The position numbers were made by a program, and so were the translations under genes. From contig OY751496.1 in NCBI GenBank assembly GCA_963565915.1, forward strand, positions 3,162,001 to 3,226,000: DNA of 64,000 nucleotides. The letters are read 5' to 3'. The stretch comes from Entoloma clypeatum (lineage: Eukaryota > Basidiomycota > Agaricomycetes > Agaricales > Entolomataceae). Position 1 is the stretch's first letter. Each line of letters starts with the position of its first letter. Shown here in pieces: positions 54,689-64,000 of this stretch. The notes beneath the pieces were generated by a model, which did no database searches, had not been told where the DNA came from, and worked only from the letters and a program-made list of their open reading frames with translations.

Positions 54689-56978
54689 GTGTGCGGACGA
54701 GGGGTGTTGGCTTTTTTTTTGTTGTTTTCCCTTTTTTTTTCTTGGTTTCTTGGTTTTTTCCTTGTGTCTGTGTGGTGTTTTTTCTGGGCTGACTGACTGA
54801 CTCTCCCCTCCCCCCCCCCCCCCCGTCTCGCTCTGCTTTCGGTGAAACGTTCTTCACGATTATTGTATATCTCGCATTTAAAAAATGGGTCCTCCGTTGT
54901 ACTTTTCGGATAATTATCCTGTACTAACTCTGTTTTCAAGCTTTTCCATACTTTGTCCTCTTTTTTTTTTTTTTTTTTTTGTTCTTTTTTTGTATCGATT
55001 ATGTACTGTAAGAAAAATACGAACGATGTAGAGTAGTAGATATTTTCGAAATTCAACCCGAGCTTGAACGCTCCGTTAGCCCTGTCACTAATATATGATT
55101 AATGAAGGCTTGAAAACAGACTCGAAGCACCGTGGTCTGCACCTCACAACACTTCTGCAACAGAAAGCTATCGCCAACCCAACTAGGAGGCAGGATACTT
55201 AAACGCAAAGTCTTTACCAGCTGGTGTGGGGGGAGGGGTCCATGAAAGATAATATGTAAGTAGAAATCAGATGCACAGGTGAGCTCTGCGCTGGAAGGGG
55301 CAAGACAATTCTGATGTGGGGGCCGGGCAGGGGTGTCCTGGAAGCGAATGCCGCAAAATGGGTTCGATTTTTTCTTCTGCGTCTGGGGGATGCACTGGAT
55401 GACTTCCCGTAAGGTTTAGGATCCTAGATTATTTTCTAAATCGATAAGCGAGCGGAGTCTGAATAATATAGGTCTAGGTTTCCAAACCATAAACACTTTT
55501 TTCATCAAAGCCAACAAATCCAGGAAAATTGTTGTGCCGTTTCACCGAGATCACGTGTTAACAGTTCCGGAGTGATGAAGCATGTCTGTAGGTGGGTTCA
55601 TGACATTTCTCAACTTGTTGAGTATCGAGAAACCATCTTATAGATAGTGTGTACTCGTTGCGCACATTTCTTTTATAGCGTGTCTGGTCGGAGAGTCCTG
55701 ACACGGGGTTTAGCAGAGTCATTGAAGCATATGGGCCGAATGTAGCCTGGTTCATGGCTTTCCGGCCAAGGAAGATCATTTTAAGGTGCTATAAGTATTT
55801 TCTGTATCATATGGGACCTACTACGGGCATTGGAACGGGCTTTAGCTGTCGACAATAAGGAATGTCGAGCATTGCCATCAAGAGCGAGATCAGGAACTGA
55901 GGTCGCGGGCGATGAATATGCTGACAAACATTTAGAAACACAGAATTTGAACTAGACGAGGGGGGGGCATGTGTTCCAGATTAAAAGTCTAGAAGAGGGT
56001 GCAGTTCAAAGTCCGATGACAGGTGCGACCCATTTGGCAAGCGTGATCTCGGCTAACCTCGCTTAACTGGTTTAGAATCAATATCTAGGTTTCTAAACCT
56101 TACGGGAAGGCATCCACTGACCCGATGATCATGACAAAGAGAGAAGAGTCAACAGATGGTTCCGGGCCGAAGAGGGTCGCTGTGGTCAATAACGGTACCT
56201 ATATATTAAGAGGAAACCGGTCGCTCCGGCATTGGTGGTTTGGGAAGTTTTGTTTAGCCACCTGCCCGGGCTCGAGCTCTGTCGTGGGCATTGGAGAGCC
56301 GGGTATTAGAATCTATTTTCTTGTGTGGCATAAAGCAGACTCATGCCGTGAATGTTGCCATCGCCTGGGTAGGCTAGATGGTGGATGGGTAGTGAATGGT
56401 AAGCGTTTGAACGTTACGCTTGGTGAACCTTCAAGTTGATGCCAAATGGATGCATCAAAACATGAGCGGCATGAGCGGCCCGGTCTTCTCCCTTGTCACC
56501 ACCACATGATGCCTCGAGCACTTCTCCAACTTTTAATCAAGTCATGAAAGCACGTCTATCGGAAGTCTAATACAAGGCTCGTGACCTCTGGTAAACTCAA
56601 ATCCTCCGACCTGATCAATCGATGCCAACAGATGGAACATGTATTTTGCAGTCACAGGCGGGGTCTTTCCGAGCCGTTCATGCAAGTTTGGGGGTGCGAG
56701 GTTCGCTCCCTTGCTTCTCTCCCCCCACGCAACCACAGATGTCATGGAACCTGGAGCATGGGGAGATCTTCGCCACCGTGTCCCGTCTCATGACTTTGGT
56801 AGGACGGGGGATACCGTCCCTGTCAGCTATATATTGCTGTCAAATGTCGAGGTAGGGATCCCCCCTGCACCCGCCCAACCCCCCCAGGAAACAGCTGAGC
56901 GAAGATGGGTGTATGTTCCCTTTTGTTATCTCACCACTAGGATCGGATTTCTGACCTCGCGAATTGACCTGCTTGCAG
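54689..56978. other. Intergenic, no gene supported
   Basis: Contains T-runs and C-runs near 54712-54830 and a T tract near 54960-54981. A short first exon of the following transporter gene may lie at about 56760-56918, but I cannot fix its start. Confidence 0.4.
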
Positions 56979-59262
56979 TACAGTGCTCGCATCGCCGCTA
57001 ATCCCGTGCGTAGCTCTCTCTCCATTCAAGGGAATCGGGAAAAAAAAGAGAACTCACTTTGCTAGCTATTAGTATGTCGTGGGTTCGTTCGCGTGCATAG
57101 GAGGAGGCCTTTTCGGTCTCGATATCTCCTCCATGTCTGGCGTGCTGATCGTATGTCCTCTTTCTTATTTTTTTTTTTGATCGCTTCTAACGCTATTTGA
57201 AGAACCCTTACTACCTCAGGGAATTCCGTTTTGTTCGCAACATCTTATTGGAATTGTTTCCGTGTCTTATTTATATGTTTGAAAGCCGACCGCCGCACAA
57301 CAAGGTGCCATAGTCGCCTCCATGCCCGCTGGCTCTCTTTTCGGCTCGCTCTTGGTAACGTATCTCGTCGACAAACTTGGCCGCAAGAAGATGATCATTC
57401 TTGCCGGATGGGTCTGGGTCCTCGGTTGCATCCTCCAATGCGCCTCCGTGGTATGTATTATCTTGCTTCTATCGTGGGAGGGGTTCCCTCACTCAATCGG
57501 CGCCTTACAGAACCGCGCCATGCTCGTCATTGGACGTGTCATCGCTGGTATCTCTGTCGGATTCTCGAGCGCTGTGGTTCCGATCTATCAGTCCGAAATC
57601 ACTGCGCCCTCCATCCGCGGTCGTATGGTGTCCTTGCAACAATGGTAGGCCCTTATTCCTGTCACGACTGTCACTTGAGTGCTCAGGAGGTACTAGGTCG
57701 ATCACCTGGGGTATCTTGATCCAATACTTTGTCCAGTTTGGATGCTCCTATATCAACAGTCCCGCATCGTTCCGCATCCCTTGGGGCCTGCAGATGATCC
57801 CCGCCATAATTCTCAGTCTCGGCATGACGATCTTCCCTGAGAGTCCCCGTTATCTCTTTGATCAGGGGATGTAAGTGGCTCTCCATCCCTTCCGCGACTA
57901 TTAGTCCATACTTACAACGGCTCCTGGACAGGGAAGACGAGGCGCTCCAAGTTCTCGCTGATCTTCATGGTGGAGGAGATATAAACAACGACCTCGTCCA
58001 ACTTGAATTCGAGGAAATTCGCCAACAAGTTGAGACTGGTCTTTTTTTTCTCATAAGGCCAACTTTTTGTAGTCCTTAACGCTGCATTTCAGGTCACTTT
58101 TGAGCGTGCAGAGGGCGCCAAATCTTATTTCGACCTTCTGAAGCCCGGCAATCCGCGCCGAGTAATGCTTGGATGCTGTCTCCAGATGTGGTCGCAGTTG
58201 AGCGGTATGAATATCATGATGTAATGTTATTTTTCCTTGATCTACGACTTCGTCGTCGACTCATCGGTCAAGGTACTATATCGTCTATGTGTTCCAAGGC
58301 GCAGGTTTGACGGGTATTCGTTCGAACCTCATCGCTGATGTACGTGGTTCTGTCTTGATGTTGTATCCCGGCTAACAATGCTCCAGTCTGTTCAATACGT
58401 CCTGAACATGTTGTTGACGAGTAAGCGTTATTCTTCATTCAAAGTCAAAGGGCCATATATTCATCTATCACGGACATTCAGTACCTGCTATCATATATAT
58501 CGACACTTGGGGTCGTCGCCCTATGCTGCTTGCAGGAACAGCGTTTATGGGCTTTTTCCTGTTCCTCGTCGGCGGTCTTCAGGCACACTTTGGCCACTGG
58601 GGCGATATTAGCGGAAGCCGTAAGGATCCTTATTCTTCCTTGAGATTTCGGGTCAATGAGTTCTTTCTTCAGGATCCTGGGTTGTCTCTGGACATGATGG
58701 TGCGACAAAAGCTATAATCGTCTGCTCCTACTTCGCCGTCTGCAGGTCCGTCATGGAGAAAATGTAGGCGAGATTGTTTGACTGACTTTGCTTGTTACAG
58801 TTTCGCCATCAGCATGGGTCCGGTTTCTTGGACATACCCTGCCGAAATCGTAAGATCTCTCTACTATATGCAACGTATACAAGGCAAAGCCAGGTATAAC
58901 GTTTTTCGCCCCTGCAGTACTCCCTGAAAATCCGAGGAAAGGCTGTGGCCCTCGCGACCGCGACCAATTGGCTCTTCAACACAGCGCTCGCCTTCGCGGT
59001 TCCGCCAGCACTGGCGTCGATCGCTTGGAAGACGTACTTCATCTTCGGGACCTTCAACTTTGCTGCGTTCCTTCACGTCTACTTCATGTATCCGGAGACT
59101 GTCGGCCGGTCGCTGGAGGAGGTCGAAGATATTTTCAATCAGGGCCATGTATTTTCTGCATGGAAGATCGGGAAGGAGGTCGGAAAGAAGACTCTTGATC
59201 AGGTTATCAGGCATGAAAAGGGGGATAAGGGTTTTATTGATGATGAAAAGGCTGATGCATGA
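56979..59262 (+). CDS. MFS sugar transporter
   Basis: A multi-exon gene for a 12-helix plasma-membrane sugar/proton symporter of the major facilitator superfamily. Recognisable pieces in order: YSARIAANP; YVVGSFACIGGGLFGLDISS; QQGAIVASMPAGSLFGSLLV with the loop DKLGRKK; GRVIAGISVGFSSAVVPIYQ; SEITAPSIRGRMVSLQQW; the PESPRYLF motif; GCCLQMWSQLSGMNIMMYYI; DTWGRRPMLLAGTAFMGFFL; AISMGPVSWTYPAEI; and the ending PETVGRSLEEVEDIF. At least ten introns are needed. The first exon and the junctions near 57150-57300 are uncertain. The substrate cannot be told from sequence. The frame is intact in all recognised exons. Confidence 0.85.
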
Positions 59263-60160
59263 GCGCGGTGAATTGTCATCCATGTCGTTTTTTTTTTTTT
59301 CTGGTATGGGATTTTATTTTTTAATGACTCTGGACACTAGCGTTAACGAAGTTTCTTCTTTTTAGTTTTTTTGGCGCCAAGTCGGCGCGGATTTGAAGCG
59401 GAATATGAAATTTCCGTGCGAATTTATTGATAAGCACAACTATATATTAGCTCACCTTTTTTTTTTACTTCTTGTGGCCGCTGCACTCCTGGTACCCTCC
59501 TGTAGTTATCTAACGATCCGCTGCCAATATCACCAGCTGCAAAAGTTTCACCTTCAGTCATCGATCAACCGATTATTTCGAACTGCCCAAACGACTTACG
59601 ACGTTCCCCCCCCCCCCCCACCAGCCAAGTCAAGGCCCCAGTCTTTTTGTTTTACAACACTTGGGGCCTGTTACGCTCGTGGAAGATCAAATCGGCTCGA
59701 TTACGCTCACCGCCTGAGCTCGTTTTGAGTTCAAGTGGATTCATGGGTGTTCGAGTTTTTGCTATGCGTTCCTGCAGAGTTGAGCGTGGTGGATCGTCTG
59801 TGCGATGTTATGCTGTCGCTCGTAGTTTTGGAACAGACATTTCCTTGCACTTAAAAACTTTTCAATGCCAGTTTGTAATTTGGTTGCAAAATAACTGTTT
59901 TGAATTGATTAACTATCGTGTCCTGCATGACATCGTTGAACCAACGCTGTAAGCAACTGTAAGCCCAGATGGGATGCAGCTCTATCTATGGTTAAGGGGC
60001 AGACCCCTCAACAGATCCTTTGATAATCTCCTCCTTTGTCGCCTTACATTCCACAATCGACTGTTCGTTCCCGTCGGGGAAGGGCGGCAGGAATTGCAAG
60101 CAACATAGGCAGGCAATATCCCGCGCAAGGATGTGGATCCCAAGCAGAGGGAATACGGTT
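59263..60160. other. Intergenic, no gene seen
   Basis: Lies between the convergent transporter gene and the CstF64-like gene. Contains a T run near 59288-59300 and a C run near 59607-59617. No recognisable coding sequence. Confidence 0.4.
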
Positions 60161-61105
60161 CTAGGTAGTAGGAACCCCGAGCGTGGCTCTCTGAGATTCG
60201 TATCACCAAACGTCAGTATGCTGGCCAATAACTAGCAATACAAGAGACACACCAATTGGATGTATGCCTGTCTCTCAGTCGGCGGAAGCGCATTGATCTG
60301 CTCACTCGTCATGGTTATCACCCGCATTATGAGGGCCTAGAAGGGGTTTCAAGATTCGGATGAGCGATTCAAGGTTTGAAAACGGCAGGTGGAGACTCCC
60401 GCACCTTCTGGTCCTCTGGCATTGCCGATAAAGTCGCAGCAAGAGCATCCGGGTTCGGTTGGGCAGCTGTGGCTGCTCCGTAAGAACTGGGAGCGGCATA
60501 CCCATAGCCTGACTGCTGTTGAGGGTATGAATTAGAAGCAGGTGGCGGATAGCCTTGCGGCTGAGAGGTTGAAGGGTAAGGTTGCTGGCTCCAGCCGTTT
60601 GAGCCCGTGGGATATTGATACTGCTGCGTCATCGATGCTGGCGCCGTCGGAGGCGTAGAAGTACGCTGCGTTTGCTGCTGAAGATGTGGTGGGATGGCTA
60701 GGGAGGGAGTGGATGAAGCCGAAGGGTACGCGTTGCCCGCTGGAGCAATGGGAGCGGATGAGGGCCCTGGTGCTGGGGTCGTACCCGTCGTGGGAGGTCG
60801 ATTTGCATTGCCATACTCTGCGAGGACTTTCTGGTGAAAGTTATGAGACCATCGCGCCGAGGGTAGTAAGGGGAAAAGTTGCACCTGGAAGACTTCGACA
60901 TTGATAGCATTCATGTTGACCATTAATGCCATTACGGCGTACGCTATTTGGGGTTGTCCATTGAGTATTGCACGAGCAGATGCTGGTGTAGTTTTCTGGA
61001 CGATGTTCAATTGGAAACTTCGGTGGTGAACTTCAGTGAACAACTCACTTTGAGCTGCAGAAGGAGCTCCAAAAGCTGCTCGGCGGCGAAACTGGGGTTT
61101 GACAT
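60161..61105 (-). CDS. CstF64/Rna15-like hinge and C-terminal-domain protein without RRM
   Basis: Complement(join(60161..60190,60253..60336,60405..60830,60885..60995,61049..61105)), 235 residues. All four introns are 53-68 nt with GT...AG and keep phase. The start is MSNPSFAAEQLLELLLQLK. A hinge-like region follows (ARAILNGQPQIAYAVMALMV, NMNAINVEVFQKVLAEYG), then a long Pro/Gln/Ser/Tyr-rich linker. The short C-terminal helical domain reads MRVITMTSEQINALPPTERQ with the end LRATLGVPTT. In CstF64/Rna15 the hinge binds CstF77/Rna14 and the C-terminal domain helps cleavage and termination. An RRM would stand first but is absent here. A role in mRNA 3'-end formation is inferred. Confidence 0.75.
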
Positions 61106-61274
61106 CGTGATGGTCGGGTGAGAAGCTCGCTTGCTGACGACTCAAACAGCGATCAACACGACTTGTCAACCTCAGTCCGGTCCAATTTCAAATTCCCATC
61201 GTGACCGCTATGACTCAAGGTACTAAGGACGTTGGGAAGTGTCTCTTCCTTGCGCAGCTGAAACCTTGCGAATC

Positions 61275-62543
61275 ATGGCCACTTTTGCGAAAGCAACGTT
61301 CAACGCAGCCGTCTACTCATCCTTCCGTCCGACGTATCCCAAAAAGCTCTTCAATGAAATATTTGACTATCACCGAAAATCGGACAAAGCCTTGTGGGAC
61401 CTCGCTGTGGATATAGGGTGCGGGACCGGTGCGTCAAAGTTGGTTCTTCATGAGCCCCAGATATTGATTGATGCTTGACCTGCAGGACAAGCAACGGGCC
61501 AGCTCGGAGGTCCTTTTCGCAAAGTGATCGGCATTGACCCTTCCCAGACCATGTTACAGGCCGCTCGCGCCAACTTCAAACACGTTCCGGGAAGCACGAC
61601 TAACTTCAGTTTCATTCAAGGACATGCAGCGAATCTGAACATGCTCAAGGACGACAGCGTTGATTTGGTCATTTCAGGTAACCAGTTTCTTTGAGGTTCA
61701 TAAGCGCCGTTGACTGAACGCCGTTTTTCATGGGCAGCGCAAGCTTCGCACTGGTTTGACTGGCAAAAAGTCTGGCCAGAGACGGCGAGGGTTTTGCGAA
61801 AAGGGGGATCAGTCGCATTTTGGGTATGTCAGACCTGCGTTCTCTGGCTCATTTCTGACTCGTTTCGTCAAGGTTTATGCAGAGTTTCGACTCTCAGAAT
61901 TCCCTTCGGTCACGCCGATGATCACTGCGTATGCTCAGGGTACGGACCCGACCACAAGCTTGGGGACGTACTTTGAGAGACCAGGGAGAACTATATTGGA
62001 GAATATGTTGACAGAGGTCCCAAACCCAAAGAAGATGGACACCGTACTGAGATACGGCAGCGGACTCGGTCGTTTTGAGAGGCGATACTTTTCAGGTGAG
62101 CCTCCTAATGTAACTTTTGCACGACGACGGAATAAAGAGCTTTCTCTCTCCTCCTCTCAGGACAACACTTCCCGCCTCATCTCCGGGCCCCACTCCCTTC
62201 ACAACTCTACCCAGTAGAAATGCGAAAGACCATGCGTTGGCGGGACCTCCTTGGATATTTCAGAACTTGGAGCGCGCTGCACAACTTCCACCAAAAGTTT
62301 CCTGAGGACCTGGAGCGCGTTGACGAGCGATTCCCTGAGGACAGAACTGTGGCTCCGGATGCCAGCATCTATTCCGGAGAAGATGAACCCCCGGTCGACG
62401 TCGACGTTGCGGGCGGGGATATCGCTGTTAGGTTTTGGAAGGATCTCAGAGACGAGGCAAAGAAGCAAGGCGGGAGGTATGGTGTCGACGATCCCGTGTC
62501 AGTGGAATGGCCCATCGCGTTGCTGCTTGCGAAGAAGTTGTGA
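61275..62543 (+). CDS. Class I SAM-dependent methyltransferase
   Basis: Join(61275..61428,61486..61677,61738..61823,61873..62095,62161..62543), all junctions GT...AG and in phase. The N-terminus MATFAKATFNAAVYSSFRPT leads to the SAM-binding motif DIGCGTGQATGQLG (split by intron 1), the acidic loop IGIDPSQTML, then DDSVDLVIS and AQASHWFDWQKVWPETARVL, typical of the trans-aconitate methyltransferase-like/UbiE-like group in fungi. The C-terminal part (MRWRDLLGYFRTWSALHNF, WPIALLLAKKL) also fits that group. It probably acts in the cytosol on a small acid, but the substrate is not deducible. It starts 169 bp from the divergent CstF64-like gene, so the two may share a promoter region. Confidence 0.82.
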
Positions 62544-62692
62544 AAACCTATTCGCACAATCAATCGGGTCAAGGTTGATCATATCTGAGAAGCATATTCA
62601 GTTTAAATATTGATAGCAGGATTACAGGAGGTTGTATTCAGTTATAGTTGTGCTATGGGTATCAAAGGAGATGCGGAGATGAGTGTGGGGTA

Positions 62693-64000
62693 TTACTCCC
62701 TAGGTGTGATTTTTCTATTGACCCATGCCGACCTCGAGCCTAATTGCATCTCGGATAGCTGTCGCCTTAATTTCATGAGTTCAGCTTGGGACGCTGCATT
62801 TCTGCGTGCCTGACGTTCCGCTATTTCCTCCGCCTTTGCTCGCAGACGAGACTCATATACCGCTAACGCTTGCGCCTCTTTTGCACGCGCGGCTGCTTCC
62901 GCTGCGCTGGCAGATGCTTCAGCTGCAAGCGCCATCGCAGCATCCCGTTGTGCCATTGTCTCGTCGACGAGTAATCGCTGTTCACTTCGATATGCGACGT
63001 GTTTCGCAGCCTCTCCCATCTGTTTGATCGTCAGCTTCGGCGTACGGAATTCTACGTGGGGTCAGAGACATACCCGTTCCATGACCCGTTCCCGAGTGTT
63101 TCGGTACGACAACAAGATGTCCTCGATGACCCCCTGCTGCTCGTGCCGGACGGACCTCGCTTTGAACGATCCACTCTCCAATTCAGCCGCGTCCCCCATC
63201 CAAACTTGGAACTTGTGGGCCGAATCGCGATATGCAACGACATAGCAGAACCCAGCCTGCTGCAAGACGCGGACGATCATGGTAGAGAACCAGAGGCACT
63301 CCGCGGGCCACAGGTGATGGTCGTCATTGTCATGGGTGGCTTTTGCAATCAGCGCGACGTCGAGGAGAGTAGGAGGGGGAGTTCCGTTCTGCCACGCACG
63401 GAAAGCGAGGCGTTCCATGAGGCGCAGCCTCCGGTCCTTTTCAGGATCTGGCAATTCGTCTAGGACCCATATGGTGTCGGCGCTACCGGTGGGGCCGCAC
63501 GCGTGCGTCGGTGCGTGAGTGAAGGAAGAGGCAGGCGAGGAGTAGCCCGAGGAAGAGTAAGAGGCCCGGGAGTATGACGAGTCCGTCGAGGAGGAGGAGG
63601 CGGTGGAGAAAGATGACATCGTCGATTTCCTGATCGAAAACGGCTTTGGAACCTGCGCTTCTTGGAATTCTGGTGGAGGCGCGGCATCCCGGTCAAGTCG
63701 GATGAAGCGGTCGACACCGTATTCCGGGTCGGCGATGGTGGCGACAACGAACTCGTATTCGGCGTCATGGACCTCCTTGTACCAGTTCAGCTCCTTCAAC
63801 GCAAGTGTCGACAGTCGCTTGCGATAGCCTTCTGACCTCCTTTCGTCGAAAGAAGTGTAGCGATCCATCAAGGCAACTGCCCAGCTCACAATGGTCTGTG
63901 CTTCGTGGGGAAATTCAATATCGTGGCCTGGGAGAGGGTGGATGGAGCGCAGGAGCGGGCGGGCGATGGACTTCAGAGAGTCTTTGTATTTTCGAGAAGT
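62693..64000 (-). CDS. Protein of unknown function, 3' part; runs off right edge
   Basis: Complement(join(62693..63019,63074..>64000)), with a 54-nt intron GTATGT ... AACAG. The frame is open to the window edge (YKDSLKSIARPLLRSIHPLP, HEAQTIVSWAVALMDRYTSF), so the start is outside. A Ser-rich linker follows (about 63480-63630), then AECLWFSTMIVRVLQQAGFC and FQVWMGDAAELESGSFKARS. Exon 2 is an Ala/Glu/Arg-rich coiled coil (AAEASASAAEAAARAKEAQA) of about 108 residues. I recognise no family, though the layout resembles basidiomycete-specific proteins of unknown role. It is convergent with the methyltransferase gene, 149 bp apart. Confidence 0.65.

Noticed and set aside
55340..55380. tRNA gene suggested by gggttcgat
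   Set aside because: No A box or acceptor stem pairing is present around it. No convincing tRNA gene was seen anywhere in the window.

Overview
The window looks like nuclear DNA of a mushroom-forming basidiomycete (Agaricomycetes). Genes carry many 45-70 nt GT...AG introns with CTAAC/CTGAC-like branch sites. F-box/LRR, MFS sugar-transporter and small secreted protein genes are of kinds common in that class, and the retroelements are chromodomain Ty3/gypsy elements. This is inferred from gene structure and remembered families; no search was run.

Left part, 1 to about 37.4 kb: an extreme nest of LTR retrotransposons inside a broken zinc-finger gene. Working outward, an intact gypsy chromovirus (A, 514-6613, identical 434-bp LTRs, target duplication gatat) sits in a defective gypsy element (B). 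B sits next to a small foldback element, in a copia element (D, minus strand). D sits in a gypsy-type LTR (F, minus strand), F in a degenerate copia element (E, minus strand), and E in the leader of gypsy C1. C1 and a second gypsy element, C2 (20432-36059), lie 218 bp apart in the host gene. C2 holds a third family member, C3 (25153-33534, 711-bp LTRs, duplication ttcac), and C3 holds a solo C2-type LTR (31957-32545, duplication ctctg).

The most unusual signal is in C1, C2 and C3. Each carries, between the pol stop and the 3' LTR, a spliced gene on the opposite strand. The product has a coiled-coil N-terminus, a C-x2-C-x6-C-x(10-11)-C-x2-C-x6-C cluster like the fungal Zn2Cys6 DNA-binding fold, a basic linker and an acidic tail. 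The intron lies at the same place, in phase 2, in all three. The same elements show a self-priming PBS with a compensatory change between C2 and C3, an A-rich -1 frameshift site at the gag stop, and decay almost confined to CpG sites.

Right part, about 37.4-64 kb: ordinary gene-bearing DNA. It holds two diverged tandem copies of a small secreted cysteine-rich protein gene, a proline-rich multipass membrane protein, a small unknown gene, an ankyrin/cysteine-motif gene with a decayed paralogue, a U2 snRNA gene, an F-box/LRR-like gene, an MFS sugar transporter, a CstF64-like hinge/C-terminal-domain protein (minus strand), a SAM-dependent methyltransferase, and the 3' part of an unknown gene (minus strand) that runs off the right edge. 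Stretches without a supported gene are 37361-38935, 39322-40363, 42987-45190, 45625-46962, 48880-50389, 54689-56978 and 59263-60160.
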